The position numbers and the translations under genes were made by a program. The notes below the pieces were generated by a model. That model was given only the letters and a program-made list of their open reading frames with translations, was not told the origin of the DNA and did not search any database. Of a stretch of DNA of 64,000 bases, positions 32,454 to 44,222 are shown piece by piece. This stretch comes from Strongylocentrotus purpuratus (Eukaryota > Echinodermata > Echinoidea > Camarodonta > Strongylocentrotidae): contig NW_022145606.1 in the NCBI RefSeq assembly GCF_000002235.5, forward strand, positions 49,288,685 through 49,352,684, in the 5' to 3' direction. Every line of letters starts with the position of its first letter. The first letter of the stretch is position 1.

Positions 32454-33099
32454 AATACTTGTAAGATTTTCTTTTTTTTTACCGTCTGAATTGGCTTTCA
32501 CCGTGTGAATGCGGCTAATAACAATAAACACAATTACAATAATGATGAGGATTATTATTATCATCATCATAATTATTATTATTATTAATATTATAATTGT
32601 TATCATTATTATTATTACTATTATTATCATCATTATGACTTATTAAGTAAGCAAATATCATTCCCCAAAACCTGGGGGGGATGATTGTACATGCCATCCC
32701 CCCCCCCCCCCCACCTTGTGAGCTGGGGGGGATGCATCCCCCTCATCCCCCCCGTTGTCTACGCCCCTGGCCATTGCTACCTTCGTGCCTCCGACCTAGT
32801 GCCCGGTTGAGTTGATTATGTAATGCGGGATATTTTTTGTAGCATTGAGTAATTTTGCAAATGAGACTGCCCAAAACAAATCGTTAGTGACTGTTTCATT
32901 GTAGTTTAATTATTATACATTACATATATCGACTTTTAACTTGAATGCCTGGCCGAGTTTCGACTGATTTTTATTTGTTACTATTGGGCAACTTTGGCTA
33001 TCAATATCATGCTCGGTGTTCATTATTGATTGTCGATTCTCCATTGTCAATTTCACGAAACTAGTGTACTATTGCTTGTTTTTTGTTGATGGTTTTTCT

Positions 33100-33668
33100 T
33101 GTTTTAAACGTAATGCGTGGCGACCATGTTTGTGGGCGTGGCCCGCGGTTCACGGTTAGATGATCAGCGGCCCTCACCCGCTGGACTGGTTGCCATGCCG
33201 GTTGTCAGGGAGGGACCAACAAGTAGCGTTTGCGCTGCTCTGGCGTTTCGTTGCCTGGTCTGGTGGCTGGCGTATCGTTGGTATTTCGCGCTCCATGATG
33301 ATGTGACTTAATGTTATCATGTGGGGCGGTCTCTCCGCGGTATGCTGGTTCGCCGGTGTCTGGCGGTGTTTCGTCGGTGTGACGTGGATCGGCATGATGT
33401 ATGTTAATTCATTTTATTTCAACTTAACTATTGCTTATTTGTATTACTTGTGCTAAAGCCAATGTATTATCATACCCCCCTGTAAATCCCTATTCTCATG
33501 TCAACCATAATCCAGTCCTTAATGCTGAACGTTGTTTCCTTCTCACCCCCTTAGGTATAGCACATAGGCTTACCCACCTTTCTCTGTAAGGTAGTACGTT
33601 TCGAAAACATTTCATCACTGTAAATTTAAACGATAACAATACTAAAAAAAAAAAAAAAAAAAAAAAAA
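33100..33668. other. Unassigned GC-richer segment ending in poly(A)
   Basis: A locally GC-richer stretch (33110-33410) is followed by AT-rich DNA and a run of about 25 A (33643-33668). The A-run suggests the 3' end of a retroposed sequence read on the plus strand. No RNA gene, open frame with known domains or target duplication could be recognised. Confidence 0.3.
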
Positions 33669-34039
33669 CTTTCTTAAATTACAAATTTCTAAGTTTTTTT
33701 AAATTTTTAATTAATGACCCCGTTTGAACGCTGTCACCGGCCCCGAGTCTGTCTGATAGTCACGCACAAGTGAACATCATGTACACCCCCTGATTTTGTT
33801 GGTTTTTGCCGACACCCACTGTAAATGCACTTGCACTCTTACACGCACATGCACGCACCAAACACATAGTATTCATTTATACTGGTCGCAATACCACATT
33901 TTTAATCGTAATGGCTTTAAATGATATTCTGAATGATCAAGTGTATACACCCCAGAGTAAATATTATACTACTTACTACTACTTAATTCAAATTTTAATT
34001 CAAAGGGACCCAATAATAACCTTCACTGTTTTAGTTTAT

Positions 34040-35298
34040 TAAACATCAATATTCTAAGCTTACAAAAGAATTTCGATAATTTTGAAGAATTTTTATCTAT
34101 CCTAAACACATTTTCATTTTCTTTGATAGGACTAACCGAAACCTGGTTACACTCAACTTCTCCTCCAATATTCAACATTGAGAACTATGAATTTATTCAT
34201 TCAGACCGTAAAAACGGAAAGGGAGGAGGTGTCGCTTTTTATACTCGTAATGATGTACAATTTAAAATAAGACATGATATTCAACTGGAAGGGATAGAAA
34301 CATTATTTTGAGAAATTATTGATGATAAACATAAGAATAGAATCGTTGGGGTAATGTACAGACCACCTAATAATGTAGCCGACACATTTTTTGATGAATT
34401 AGAATCATGCCTTGAATTTATTTCTAGAGAAAATAAAGATGTATATATTATGGGAGACTTTAATATCGATATATCCTTACCTTTTACCGTTCTTGGCCAA
34501 CACTTTACTAATTTATTATCTTCATTTTTTTTTAAACCTCTCATTAATAAACCAACTAGGATTACAAACTTAACACATACTATAATTGATAATATTTTCT
34601 CAAACGTATTAGATAATAAACAGAATGGAATACTATACTATGATATTTCAGACCATTTACCAATATTTACGATAGGTCCTAATGATAAACACCTACAAAT
34701 TCCCAATAAAGAACATACAACACGACGTAAAGAAACCAAGCGTTATATTGAATCCTTAAAGATAGACTTGAGTCAAGAAGATTGGTATGATATTTATTTT
34801 GAAAGAGATGTGAACAGTTCATATGACAAATTTATAAACAAACTTCTTTGTCATTATAATAAAAATGTGCCCCTCTCAAGAATTAAGTCAAATAAAAAGA
34901 AAAATAAACGACCATGGATTACTCAAGGTATACTTAAATCAATATCTACCCGAATTCGTTTATATAAAATCTCACTTCGATCACCTACAAATGAAAATCA
35001 AAATAAACATAAAAAGTACCGTAATAAATTGACTTCAATTATTCGTTTATCACGCAAATTATACTATGGTAATAAAATTGAAAATAATAAAGATAATAAT
35101 CAATCATTATGGCAAACAGTAAATGACATTTTGGGGAAGAAAAAGGATACTCCAAATAATATTGAATTTAATGATAATAGGCATCACATAGACCCAAATG
35201 ATGTTGCTGAGGCATTCAATAAATACTTTACTAATATTGGACCGGATTTAGCTTCCAAAATAATCAATGAAAAGAATGATTTTTTTTCAAAAACTTAA
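34040..35298 (+). pseudogene. LINE APE endonuclease and linker, broken
   Basis: Endonuclease motifs: NILSLQKNFDNFEEF, LIGLTETWL, GKGGGVAFYTRNDV, VGVMYRPPNN, VYIMGDFNIDI and ISDHLPIF. Together they mark the apurinic-like nuclease that nicks target DNA for LINE insertion. An in-frame TGA at 34309-34311 splits it (IETLF, stop, EIIDDKH). The rest is open to 35298, including the pre-RT linker FINKLLCHYNKNVPLSRIKS, RPWITQGILKSI, KKYRNKLTSIIRLSRKLYY and LWQTVNDILGKK. It ends inside ANEAFNKYF-like text (EAFNKYFTNIGPDLASKI), as in related LINEs. Confidence 0.85.
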
Positions 35299-36876
35299 AT
35301 AATAACGTTAATCAATCCTTATTTTTTAATCCAACAAATATTCAAGAGATTTTAGAAATTGTTCGTTCATTAAAAAGCAGTAAATCTAGTGGCTACGATG
35401 AGCTAAGTGTATCTTTATTAAAACAAATAATTTACTTCATAGCTTCCCCGTTATCACATATCCTTAATTTATCTCTTTCCCTAGGGGTTTTTTCCCGACC
35501 CACTAAAAGTTGCAAAAATAATTCCGACATATAAAAAGGATGATCACTCTAAAGTTTCAAACTACCGACCAATTTCTTTACTACCAAGCATTTCAAAGAT
35601 ATTAGAGAAAATAGTATATAAACGATTATATTCTTTTTTAGATATCAATAACTTTTTAATTCCTATTTAATATGGATTTAGAAAGAACCACTCTTCTGAT
35701 TATGCTATTCTACAATTATGTGACAAAATAACTGATTCCCTTTCTAAAAAAGAACACACTGTAGGTGTTTTTATGGACTTATCGAAAGCATTCGATACCA
35801 TGGACCATCGTATATTAATACATAAATTAAAAGCATATGGAGTTAGAGGGATTGTAGTTTCCTGGTTTGAAGACTATTTGCGTAATAGACAACAATATGT
35901 TATGTTTAAATCTACAACATCTAATATTTCCACCATAGAATGCGGAGTACCACAAGGCTCCATATTAGGTCCCCTACTGTTTTTAGTATATATGAATGAT
36001 ATTGTTAATGCATCACCACTCCTAACATATGTTCTGTTCGCAGACCATACCAACGTATTTTATTCGCATAAAGACTTAAACATTCTTATTACAACCCTCA
36101 ATTTAGAACTGAATAAATTATCATCTTGGTTCAAATCCAATAAACTCTCTTTAAATATTAATAAGACTAATTGTATTTATTTCAAAAACATACACTCTAA
36201 ACATGTACTTCGTTATGATATTTTTATAGATAACATGCCCATAATTGAAAAAGAAGTTACAAAATTCTTAGGTGTAATGATTGATTCAAACCTAACTTGG
36301 AATAGTCATATTAACAACATTTGCATGCTAGTCTCGAGAAGCATAGGCATTTTATATAAATTAAAATATTATCTATCACAAAAGTCACTATTTATGCTTT
36401 ACAATTCCTTCATTTTGTCATACATATCTTATTGTAACATAGTTTGGGGTAATAGTAGTAAGATGAAAATTATGTTAATATATCGTTTCCAAAAGAAAGC
36501 ACTTCGTCTTTGTACACATTCACATTATTTAGCCCATACTGATCCAATATTTTGTAAACTAAAAACATTGAAAATCGCTGACATTCACAGTTTTCAAACT
36601 GCAATCTTTATGTATAAATGTTGGATAAATACTATACCTTTGGCATTTCGAAATATTTTTGTTTACAATAGTGATATACATTCTTATCCCACACGACACT
36701 CATCCGATTTCCACTTAACAAACCCCAAAATTATCATGGCCTATAAACCGATAAGACATCATGGTCCAGACATTTGGAACGCTTTACCTGACAATATTAA
36801 ACACTCTGCAACTCTTTATTCATTCAAAGCATCGGTGAAAAAATATTTAATATCTACATATTCAAAAACATCATAA
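35299..36876 (+). pseudogene. LINE reverse transcriptase, broken
   Basis: RT blocks: EILEIVRSLKSSKSSGYDEL, then, after a frameshift near the T run at 35488, VAKIIPTYKKDDHSKVSNYR with PISLLPSISKILEK. A TAA replaces a sense codon before YGFRKNHSS (35668). From 35773 the frame is open: MDLSKAFDTMDHRIL, VPQGSILGPLLFLVYMNDI, and LFADHTNVF in place of the catalytic F-A-D-D. The second catalytic Asp codon is CAT at 36046-36048. The C-terminal domain is complete to 36876. The His substitution alone would abolish polymerase activity. Confidence 0.88.
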
Positions 36877-37370
36877 GGGTCTTAGAGGTTTTTATTGCTT
36901 ATTTAAATTAATTTTAGATGACCAGTTCATTAACAATACGAATCGAACACTTACTTCACCTGCACACACCCACTTGCACACACTTGCACATTTTTCTTCT
37001 TTTTTCTTTTATTAATTTCTTTCCACTTTTTATTCAGATACTTTCTGAACAAAATCTTTATATGTGACTCTCTATTCCCCTACATTCTCCTAAAACAGCG
37101 CCATGTACCCCCCCCCCCCCTTCCCGGCTGCTATCGACTCAAGCTTCCTTGCTTTAATATGATAGTTGGCCTCTGCATTTATCTTGATTATTTTTACTTA
37201 CCTCCATACTTTCAAGCTTTCAATTATGCATTTTGTTTAAATATTTTATTTTGTGTGTATTAAGTTGTCACTCTTGATGTAAATCAATTATATTATATAC
37301 TATTATTGTTATTTGAATGTTTTATATTTGATTTATCAATAAATGCAGAAACATCTGCTAAAAAAAATAA

Positions 37371-38698
37371 AAATATAAGCAAACAAAATTATAATAAGAA
37401 AGTGGAATATTGGATGGGGGATACCCCCACGGCTGTGGCGTAGCCATGGGGGGGGGGGGGGGTCGAGACACATGGCCCCGAATATTTGTCGAAAACATTT
37501 ATTGAAAACATACATTCCTGAACAAATAAAGAAAAGAGGTGTGCCCTAATAATGTACGCGATGAATGTCATAGCTATAGGTTGTGATTGTTCAAATAAAA
37601 TCATGCAAGCTCTTCATATTACACTTTCTCTTTCTCGTATATATTGATTGAGGGAAGGGGAGAAGAAAAAAATTGTATATGTCTCGTGTGGGTGGATGAG
37701 TTAGAGATTATGCGAGTGTGTGTTGTGTGTATGAGATAGAGGAAATATATACTTATAGAAATAAATAAGTAAGAACAAAATACAAAACAGTATATTTTAG
37801 CTTGGAAAGATGAAAACTGGTCGGAAAATAATTATCAGAAAATATTCCGCAAAAAATTCGGCTTAAACAGTTGCAGTGAAACACAACATGCTCAGAAATA
37901 TGAACAGCGCCGTCTAGCGCTGATGAGTGAAACGTGAATATTGTCTTTTATCTAAAATAAAACCGAATTGAATAATTTAATTACTTGATGGGTGGTGTAT
38001 AGGATAATAACGCTTATTCATCCTTTTTCTTCAAAATAAATAAAATGAATGTTTAACTTCTGTGTTCTATATCAGACCAATCCAACCACCCCTTCTACAC
38101 ATCAGTCACACCGCCAAGCCGACTCCAAACCGACTGACTTTAATGCCAATTGGTGTAATGCATTAATTGTTTGATCGATCTGTCTCGAAAGTATGACTGG
38201 GGCTTGCGAGATTGTGCAAGCATGTGTAGGCTTGTGTTTATGTATGTATTAGTGGTCTTGGATGGGGATCACTTTTTTGTGGAGTGGTGAGTATCAAACA
38301 TCCCCTTTAGCACCATTTCAGTTTAGATTGATTGTTTTCCCTTTATTTTAAAGACTTTAACGATATCCAGACAAACAACAGTAATACAAGTCTATTAAAA
38401 CTGTTATTATACAATACATGTACTGAAATACAAAGTTATGTAGCTCCATTTGTAAATACAATTGTTGTCGAGAAAAAAAAGCAGAATTAATAATAATGCA
38501 TGTTTTAAAGGGAGTTTGAGCCCCCCTTTCGATTCGCAGTTCAAATGATCTTCAACAAGGTTGATTCTGCTTTCACATCAGTTTTTATTTTCTTAATCAA
38601 TCTTTCTCAAGTGATTTCATACAGTGTTATTCACAATGTAATTACATGACCACTACTAAACTTCATCTTGAAGACGTACATTGTGATTTATGGTCGTT
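37371..38698. other. Non-coding; a solitary hAT-like end
   Basis: TGGCGTAGCCATGG followed by a G run near 37436-37461 looks like one terminus of a CAGTGGCGTAGCC-type element; no partner end was found. The rest is AT-rich without a gene. Confidence 0.45.
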
Positions 38699-39760
38699 CT
38701 AGTTGATTGCAGGCAAAGTTTCTAAGGGAGTTTGAGCCCCACTCCTCATTCCTTCAACCCCTCGAGAAAAAAAACTGCTCCTCTTGATTGCTGCTTTATT
38801 TCCATAATTCCATCCTGCCTCAACTGAAAAGTCTAAAGTGTATTTAATTGGAGCTATTAGTTGATAAATAACAGAATTATCAAAAATACATGCAGCGCCT
38901 ATTTGCATTATACCTGATAACACAATATCAAAAACAAATGTAAATATCATTTCTTGCAATATCACGCGTCGTCTTTGAAGGACCTTTGTAGTTTGCGTAA
39001 CATAAGCAAGGTAGTATATCCCTTGGTATCATGTTAAAATCACGGGCTCAGTTCACTTCAGTATCATTTATTTCCATCAAAATCAAAGTACAAAGAATAC
39101 ATTTGTTTTTCTTCGTGCAAATGAGATTTTTTTTTCAGCACAGCACAGTTTTCAGCACAGTACCATATAAATGATAATACTAATAATACAAAATAATGAA
39201 AACGTAGTATAACAGGATATGAAAATGTGTGCTTTGTAGAACTAATGACAAAGGCGTTAAAGACAATATTACAATAACTAATCTTTCTTCAAATGGAGTT
39301 AACCGTCATTAAACGCATGCATAATGCAGTTGAATGGGGAAAATGGGATCCATACCATAACATGTAAGTACAATAATGTTCTACGACCAGTCCAAAATCT
39401 TGGGGAGGGTGTGTGGGTGTGTACGGTACCAAACCGAGGACACCCATAAGAACTATACATTCATCTACACGACCACTCGCAAAACGTCCTTGTTTTCAGG
39501 ACCATGTAAATTATTTTAAAGTTTGATTACCTTTCAGATATCATGTAGGCCTCTACGTTTATTTAGATGCTCCATTCGCATGCAAAAATGTCCCAAAAAA
39601 TACAAGGTCCTTAATTGGGTATGGGGTAATTTTTCAAATCGTTCTCAGAACGTTATATTTAGACAAACATAATGTCTTTGAACATGTTATAGAATACAGA
39701 TGTGTACATAATGAGCCTTTTATTTACGCCAGAAACGCGTATTCGTGTGTTTGTGTGTTT
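38699..39760. repeat. Dispersed repeat family R1, copy 1
   Basis: Shares long collinear blocks with 55150-56690. Examples are GATAACACAATATCAAA-like text with CATGTTAAAATCACGGG, GGACACCCATAAGA, CCACTCGC, TTTAGATGCTC and ATTCGCATGC, and the run CGTTCTCAGAACGTTATATT followed by AGACAAACATAATGTCTTTG. A third partial copy lies at 47620-47900. No coding. The family and ends are unknown; its copies contain inverted sub-blocks, suggesting a foldback DNA element. Confidence 0.65.
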
Positions 39761-40703
39761 GTGTGTTTGTGGTTATGCGTGGATTGGATGGGGGTCAAAA
39801 ATATGTTGATTTTTTAGTCAAAAATAAAGAAGGCGGTTAAATGTAGACCATGGTCTACATTCCTTTATAAATCTTTATAGTGAGCCAAACAAAGCGTAAA
39901 TGAGTCAATTAACGATCTATTATTACTACCACCTATTATACAGTAAGAACAAAACGTTAAAAGGTTTATACAATGATTTTTTTTTTTTAACTTTGGACGG
40001 CATTATTGGGTGATGCATGGCAACTATTTCTGCACGACTTTTAGCAAGTAGGCCTATTAATTGTTTCTTCGACTTTCGTCTTTCGACTAAATTCGAGTCC
40101 GACATCGTCGACGACTCTCGCACCTTTGCTGGAAGGACAGTCTGTATAATGTACTAAGCAATTTGAATATGAGCGGCAGTCTTCCGCTAAATAAATAGAC
40201 TACCACTTTACTTATAATATAGTTGTGTGCTGAAAGTGTTTGGTGTCATGTATAATGATGTAACAAGCGACATTCTTTCGCTATAGAAATAGACTTCAGC
40301 TTTCGACTGGAAACTGTTTTATATATTTTACGCGAGCTAGTTTTCAGCTCGATTTAATAAACGTTTTAGAAAAGTATACACAATGTTTCCATTGTTCTTT
40401 GTTTATTCATGCAACAGTGGATACGCAGTCCAGGACTTACATTTGATTATGCACCGATTGCACCCATAGTACCATTGATGATCTTAAGAAGGTGCATCGC
40501 CTTAAAGGAGTATCAGTTACAAACTCCACACACTCTTGCAAGCAAATGAGATCTCCTTCGCGACCGCCTAAGACAAGCTGCTAAATGACCAGATACCACA
40601 ATGAAGTGAAGGTTGAAAATCCATTGTAGACATGGGCCCCATTTTTATAAAGAGTGAATGATCCTATAACCAATCGCAAGTTTGCAGTGCATTTTCTCTT
40701 ATC
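39761..40703. other. Non-coding, no feature seen
   Basis: AT-rich DNA with no exon, array or transposon end recognised. Confidence 0.5.
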
Positions 40704-40932
40704 ACTATGAACATGACGGACAAAGAAAGCGGACAAAATATACAGTTCATCAGGTAAATAACGGAACATCCCTTCACTGATATTATGTAAAAATGTATGT
40801 AACAGGTGAATATGCATGTGACACCTGTTCTACACATTTTAACATAATAGCAGTGAAGGGATGTTCCTTTGTTTACCCGAGGACTGTATTTTTGTCCGCT
40901 TTCTTTGTTCGTCGTGTACTCATGTTCATGTT
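40704..40932. repeat. Long inverted repeat, ~105-bp arms
   Basis: The left arm (about 40704-40811) and right arm (about 40820-40932) pair, for example AACGGAACATCCCTTCACTG with CAGTGAAGGGATGTTCCTTT, and GGACAAAGAAAGCGGACAAA with TTTGTCCGCTTTCTTTG. The loop is under 10 bp and arm identity is about 85%. It abuts the GCGTA-repeat block at 40933. Confidence 0.7.
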
Positions 40933-41190
40933 AAGGGGCTTTCACACGGGCCTTGCGTAGAGTTGCGTAGAGTTGCGTTGAGTTGCGTAGCGACTACGCC
41001 GATCGTACGCAATCCTACGCCGATCGTACGCAACCCTACGCAACTGTACGCGGAGGGACGCGAATGGGTACGCGAGATGAACGCAAAAAAATAAACATGT
41101 TTAATTTTTTCGCGTACCTTCGGCGTAGACTTTACTACGCAACTGTACGCAAAGTCTACGCAACAATACGCTACCCTACGCCAGTCCGAC
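40933..41190. repeat. TACGC-rich subterminal repeat block
   Basis: Begins AAGGGGCTTTCACACGGG and continues as alternating GTTGCGTAGA and CCTACGCCGATCGTACGCAA units. Similar text is at 42395-42480 and 52800-53155. It looks like the subterminal repeats of a DNA transposon family. No transposase is present. Confidence 0.55.
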
Positions 41191-42890
41191 GAAGCATTAA
41201 AAACGTATGGTATATAGATTTGTTTTGTATACCTGGATGTAAACTTGGCAGGTATTGATCATTGGTCATTCTTGTTTGTAATTCTGTTTGTACTACTAGA
41301 AGGTATTTCAGACTGACATGTTTTGTTTTGTTATGGTTTTTTCAATTTGTGATAATTGACATCTCAGGCTGTTGATATAATAAACAGAGATAAGATTCAT
41401 AAACTGATGCCTCATGCGAAATGTTATTATGTTTTGTGGAAATCTGTATGTATTTGTGTCGGTTTGTTTGCTTGTGTGTACGTTTGTGGTCTGTTTGTAT
41501 GTTTGTAATATAATTTTGTTTAATTGAAATGAGCAAAGAAATAATTTTGTCTCACTCTGTAATAGTGAGACTGAGTGAGTGTGTATGTCAGAAGTATTTC
41601 TGTAAATCTAATGACTAACATTTATATCATTACATTGTCACACACAAATACGCTACAGACCAAGGACAACAGATATCGTCTTCAAACTTTCAGGAAACTG
41701 TTATGGAACGATATTTCACAAATGAGTGAAAAAAGGGATATGGTCAACAAATATCAGACTTCTGTCCACATTTATTCACATATCAGAATAAGCGCTCTCT
41801 TTTGTTGGCGTTTTGAGGTATCAAATCACATCACGTGACCTTGCAATGTTCATCAAAAGAAAGTTCATGTATTACCCTTTTGAATGATACATAGTACAAT
41901 AATGTAGTACATCAACAAAAATGTCTGCATTTTTTGGAAAATAAAATCTTGAACAAATTAACATTACTGCAAAATAACCTCAGCAGTTGCTAATACCTAC
42001 TAAAAAAACTGAAAATTTAACGGTCAAAAACGTGTACCAAATGCCACTTTTTTTACTATTAAAACTTATGGCAGGTTTATAAATGTTATTTTCTACACTC
42101 ACTGTTTTACGCAAATTAGCGTTTTAGCCCTATTTCACGCATGCAAAAGAGACCCACTGCCCCTCGGATGTCACAGTTCGTCAGAATGTTATTATAATAC
42201 TAAGATCAAGTTATGTTCACATGTAATAACATGTACAATTCTTTGTACACTGCACAGTTCATTTATACAATAAATTGAACTGTCTTTTTAACATATTTTT
42301 TTTTATTATATATGTTTATAAAGCGCAAATGGCTATACTCGCAGCTCCTACAAAGCGTCTATTGCATTTTTACATGGCATTTTCGCACACAGTAAGCAAT
42401 CATAAGCAACCGTAAGCAACCCTACGCCAGGCCTACGCAAGCGTACGTAACCCTATGCCAATTATGGAAGGCCATCGCCGCCATAAACTTAACTAGTAAC
42501 GTAATCATAAGGAAACACTAACGTACACTTAGTATCCAATGATTTTACAGAGTAGCGCTTGCGTTACTAAACAGTTACGTTAGTCAAATGATGAAAAGCT
42601 TACGTATACTCATTCTAGGGATTATTTTACCTACGTAAGCTCTTTAGTTTTCATTAACGCAACTGTCTATCTAATTTAGTACCGTAAGTAAAACACACTA
42701 CCGTTAGTTTAATGTTGACCAATCATACCCATCGTTGCATGCCATAGAAGCACACACCGATCTTTATTTCTATAGCTAGAGCTAGAGCTAGAGCTAGCTA
42801 GAGATCGGTGATACCATGGTGATTCAGTCGTGATCGTAGACATAGTGTTAGGAACCGGGGAGGGGGGCTTGCGGGGGCACAGCCCCCAAT
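41191..42890. other. Non-coding; small TACGC block
   Basis: AT-rich DNA. 42395-42480 repeats the TACGC units (ccctacgccaggcctacgc). A CTAGAG-tandem hairpin with CACCGATCT/AGATCGGTG arms lies at 42753-42815. No gene. Confidence 0.45.
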
Positions 42891-43600
42891 AAAAAATCTT
42901 GGGGGGGGGGGGGCTCAGATATCATTGAACCCCGCCCAATATTTTTGGCGGGGCTTATAGATATTATTGAGCCCCCAATTTTGTGGTGGGCTTAGATATC
43001 ATTGAGTCCTTAGGGGCGCAGATACCGTTGAGCCCCCAATATTTTAAGTGGGGCTCAGATATCATTGAGCCACACCCAATACTTATTGCGGGGCTCGGAT
43101 ATCATTAACCCCACCTCCCCTATCATTATATTCTAGGCATGAAACTCATGTATACCTATAATCTACAGACTTACCATTCAAATATAAACATTTTATAAAT
43201 ACTTATTTGGGGAGGGGGGGCTCTCAGACATCGGATCTCGCATATCATTGACCCCAAAAAAATATATTTAGTGGATCTCGGATATAATTGAGACCCCCAA
43301 ATATTTTCTTGGCGGGACTCTGATATCATTGAGCACCCCCTCCCAATATTTTGGTGGGGCTTAGATATCTTTGAGCCCCCCCCCCCCCATATTTTGGATG
43401 GACTCAGATATCATCAGCCCCCCAATTATTGTTGGTGGGGCTCGGATAATATCACGGAGCCCCCCGATATTTTTGTGGGGCTCGGATAACATCACGGAGC
43501 CCCCTGATATTTTTGAGGGGCTCGGATATCATCGAGCCCCCCCCCCCCCAAATATTTTGTTCGGGCTCGGATAGGCTATCATTGATACCGCCCTACCCAA
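42890..43600. repeat. Array of GATATC-centred hairpin repeats
   Basis: About fourteen units of roughly 40-50 bp. Each carries a near-palindrome GGGGCTCAGATATCATTGAGCCCC (24 bp, written here as GGGGCTC, AGATATCATT, GAGCCCC) joined by CCAATATTTTGGTG-like spacers. The palindromic core is kept better than the spacers. No coding. Confidence 0.75.
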
Positions 43601-43735
43601 ATATATTTGCACACTTATGTTCTGGGCTAGAAGCTTTATGCGTTTCTATAATCTACAGATCGACTTAGTATTCAAATTATTATTAAAACTGACAGTTTTT
43701 AAAATATTGGGAGATTGATTGAGGGGGGCTTATAG

Positions 43736-43797
43736 CCTTGCATTGCATTCGAGTAAGATCATCACAGGCACATCTTCATCTCCCCGGACTTCATCAA
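43736..43797 (+). CDS. Possible penultimate exon of an unidentified gene
   Basis: 62 bases between an acceptor-like cttatag and a GTAAGT donor. The open frame reads LALHSSKIITGTSSSPRTSS. It ends one base into a codon, matching the next candidate exon. It is supported only by splice signals, frame and Ser-rich composition. Confidence 0.25.
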
Positions 43798-43988
43798 GTA
43801 AGTTCTTTTTAAATAATTCATTGCCCTTTTTTAATCAGATCTGATGTAGGCGTAATGATATCGTATGATTTGTTCTTTATAGTGGTCAGAATGAAAAAAA
43901 TATCATCCCATTGACCGCGATTCATTCATTGGATGTGGGTTATGACTGTCTAACGTTACTATTGCCAAAAAAAAAACTTTGTTTCCAG

Positions 43989-44188
43989 GAACACAAGAAG
44001 AGAAAACTTCTTTGGCACATTTGTCTGAGGCTGCATGTGAAAGTAGCTCCTCAAAAGAAGAAAAGTCTGAAATTTTTCGCCGCGATGACATAGACGAGGA
44101 ACAAACAATTTATTTCCAGGTGCAAATTAAAGACGAAGGAGGATCTCAGAATTTTATTTTTTGGGCGGTGCCACATTTCAGTTTTTAA
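43989..44188 (+). CDS. Possible terminal exon of an unidentified gene
   Basis: Follows a tttgtttccag acceptor and runs open for 65 codons to TAA. The product is TQEEKTSLAHLSEAACESSS, then SKEEKSEIFRRDDIDEEQTI and YFQVQIKDEGGSQNFIFWAV with a PHFSF end: a Ser/Glu-rich, charged tail ending in an aromatic stretch. AATAAA lies at 44217-44222 with a T/G-rich string behind it, as for a polyadenylation site. No family was recognised. The alternative is chance. Confidence 0.35.
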
Positions 44189-44216
44189 AATATGTCCGAT
44201 TATAGGTATGTGTGAC

Positions 44217-44222
44217 AATAAA
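44217..44222 (+). terminator. Candidate polyadenylation signal
   Basis: AATAAA 29 bases after the stop of the candidate exon, followed by gttttgtttttcacg, a U/GU-rich downstream element. Confidence 0.35.

Larger units (their letters stand above)
31931..32769. mobile_element. hAT-type MITE in the satellite, 8-bp target duplication
   Basis: Termini are CAGTGGCGTAGACAGG on the left and TTGTCTACGCCCCTG on the right. GCCATTGC occurs directly on each side (31923-31930 and 32770-32777), and that octamer occurs once, or as a one-base variant, in the other satellite units. An 8-bp duplication plus CAGNGGCG ends fits the hAT superfamily. The interior carries another insertion (31971-32404), an ATT microsatellite (32530-32640) and no transposase. 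Confidence 0.85.
31184..32944. repeat. ~293-bp satellite, three units plus a partial
   Basis: Units start at about 31184, 31477, 31769 and 32911 with TAATTATTATACATTACATA. Spacing is 293 and 292 bp. The third unit is interrupted by the hAT-type element at 31931-32769; removing it and one 8-bp duplication restores about 295 bp. The fourth copy is cut after ~35 bp. Units are over 90% alike. No coding. Confidence 0.85.
33720..37370 (+). mobile_element. Decayed Jockey/CR1-group LINE
   Basis: A plus-strand non-LTR retrotransposon with an APE endonuclease (34040-34700), a reverse transcriptase (35330-36300) and the C-terminal region typical of this group (SYPTRHSSDFH, GPDIWNALPDNIK, FKASVKKYL). 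A CA-rich 3' UTR ends near an AATAAA-like ATCAATAAATGCAG at 37338 and an A-rich tail. The clade is uncertain (Crack/Daphne- or CR1-like by eye). Borders are approximate and no target duplication was found. Confidence 0.85.

Noticed and set aside
32418-32697. Ile/Met- and Asn-rich minus-strand frames
   Set aside because: Translation of an ATT/ATC microsatellite inside a MITE.
40983-41258. Tyr/Thr-rich 91-codon frame
   Set aside because: Translation of the TACGC repeat block.
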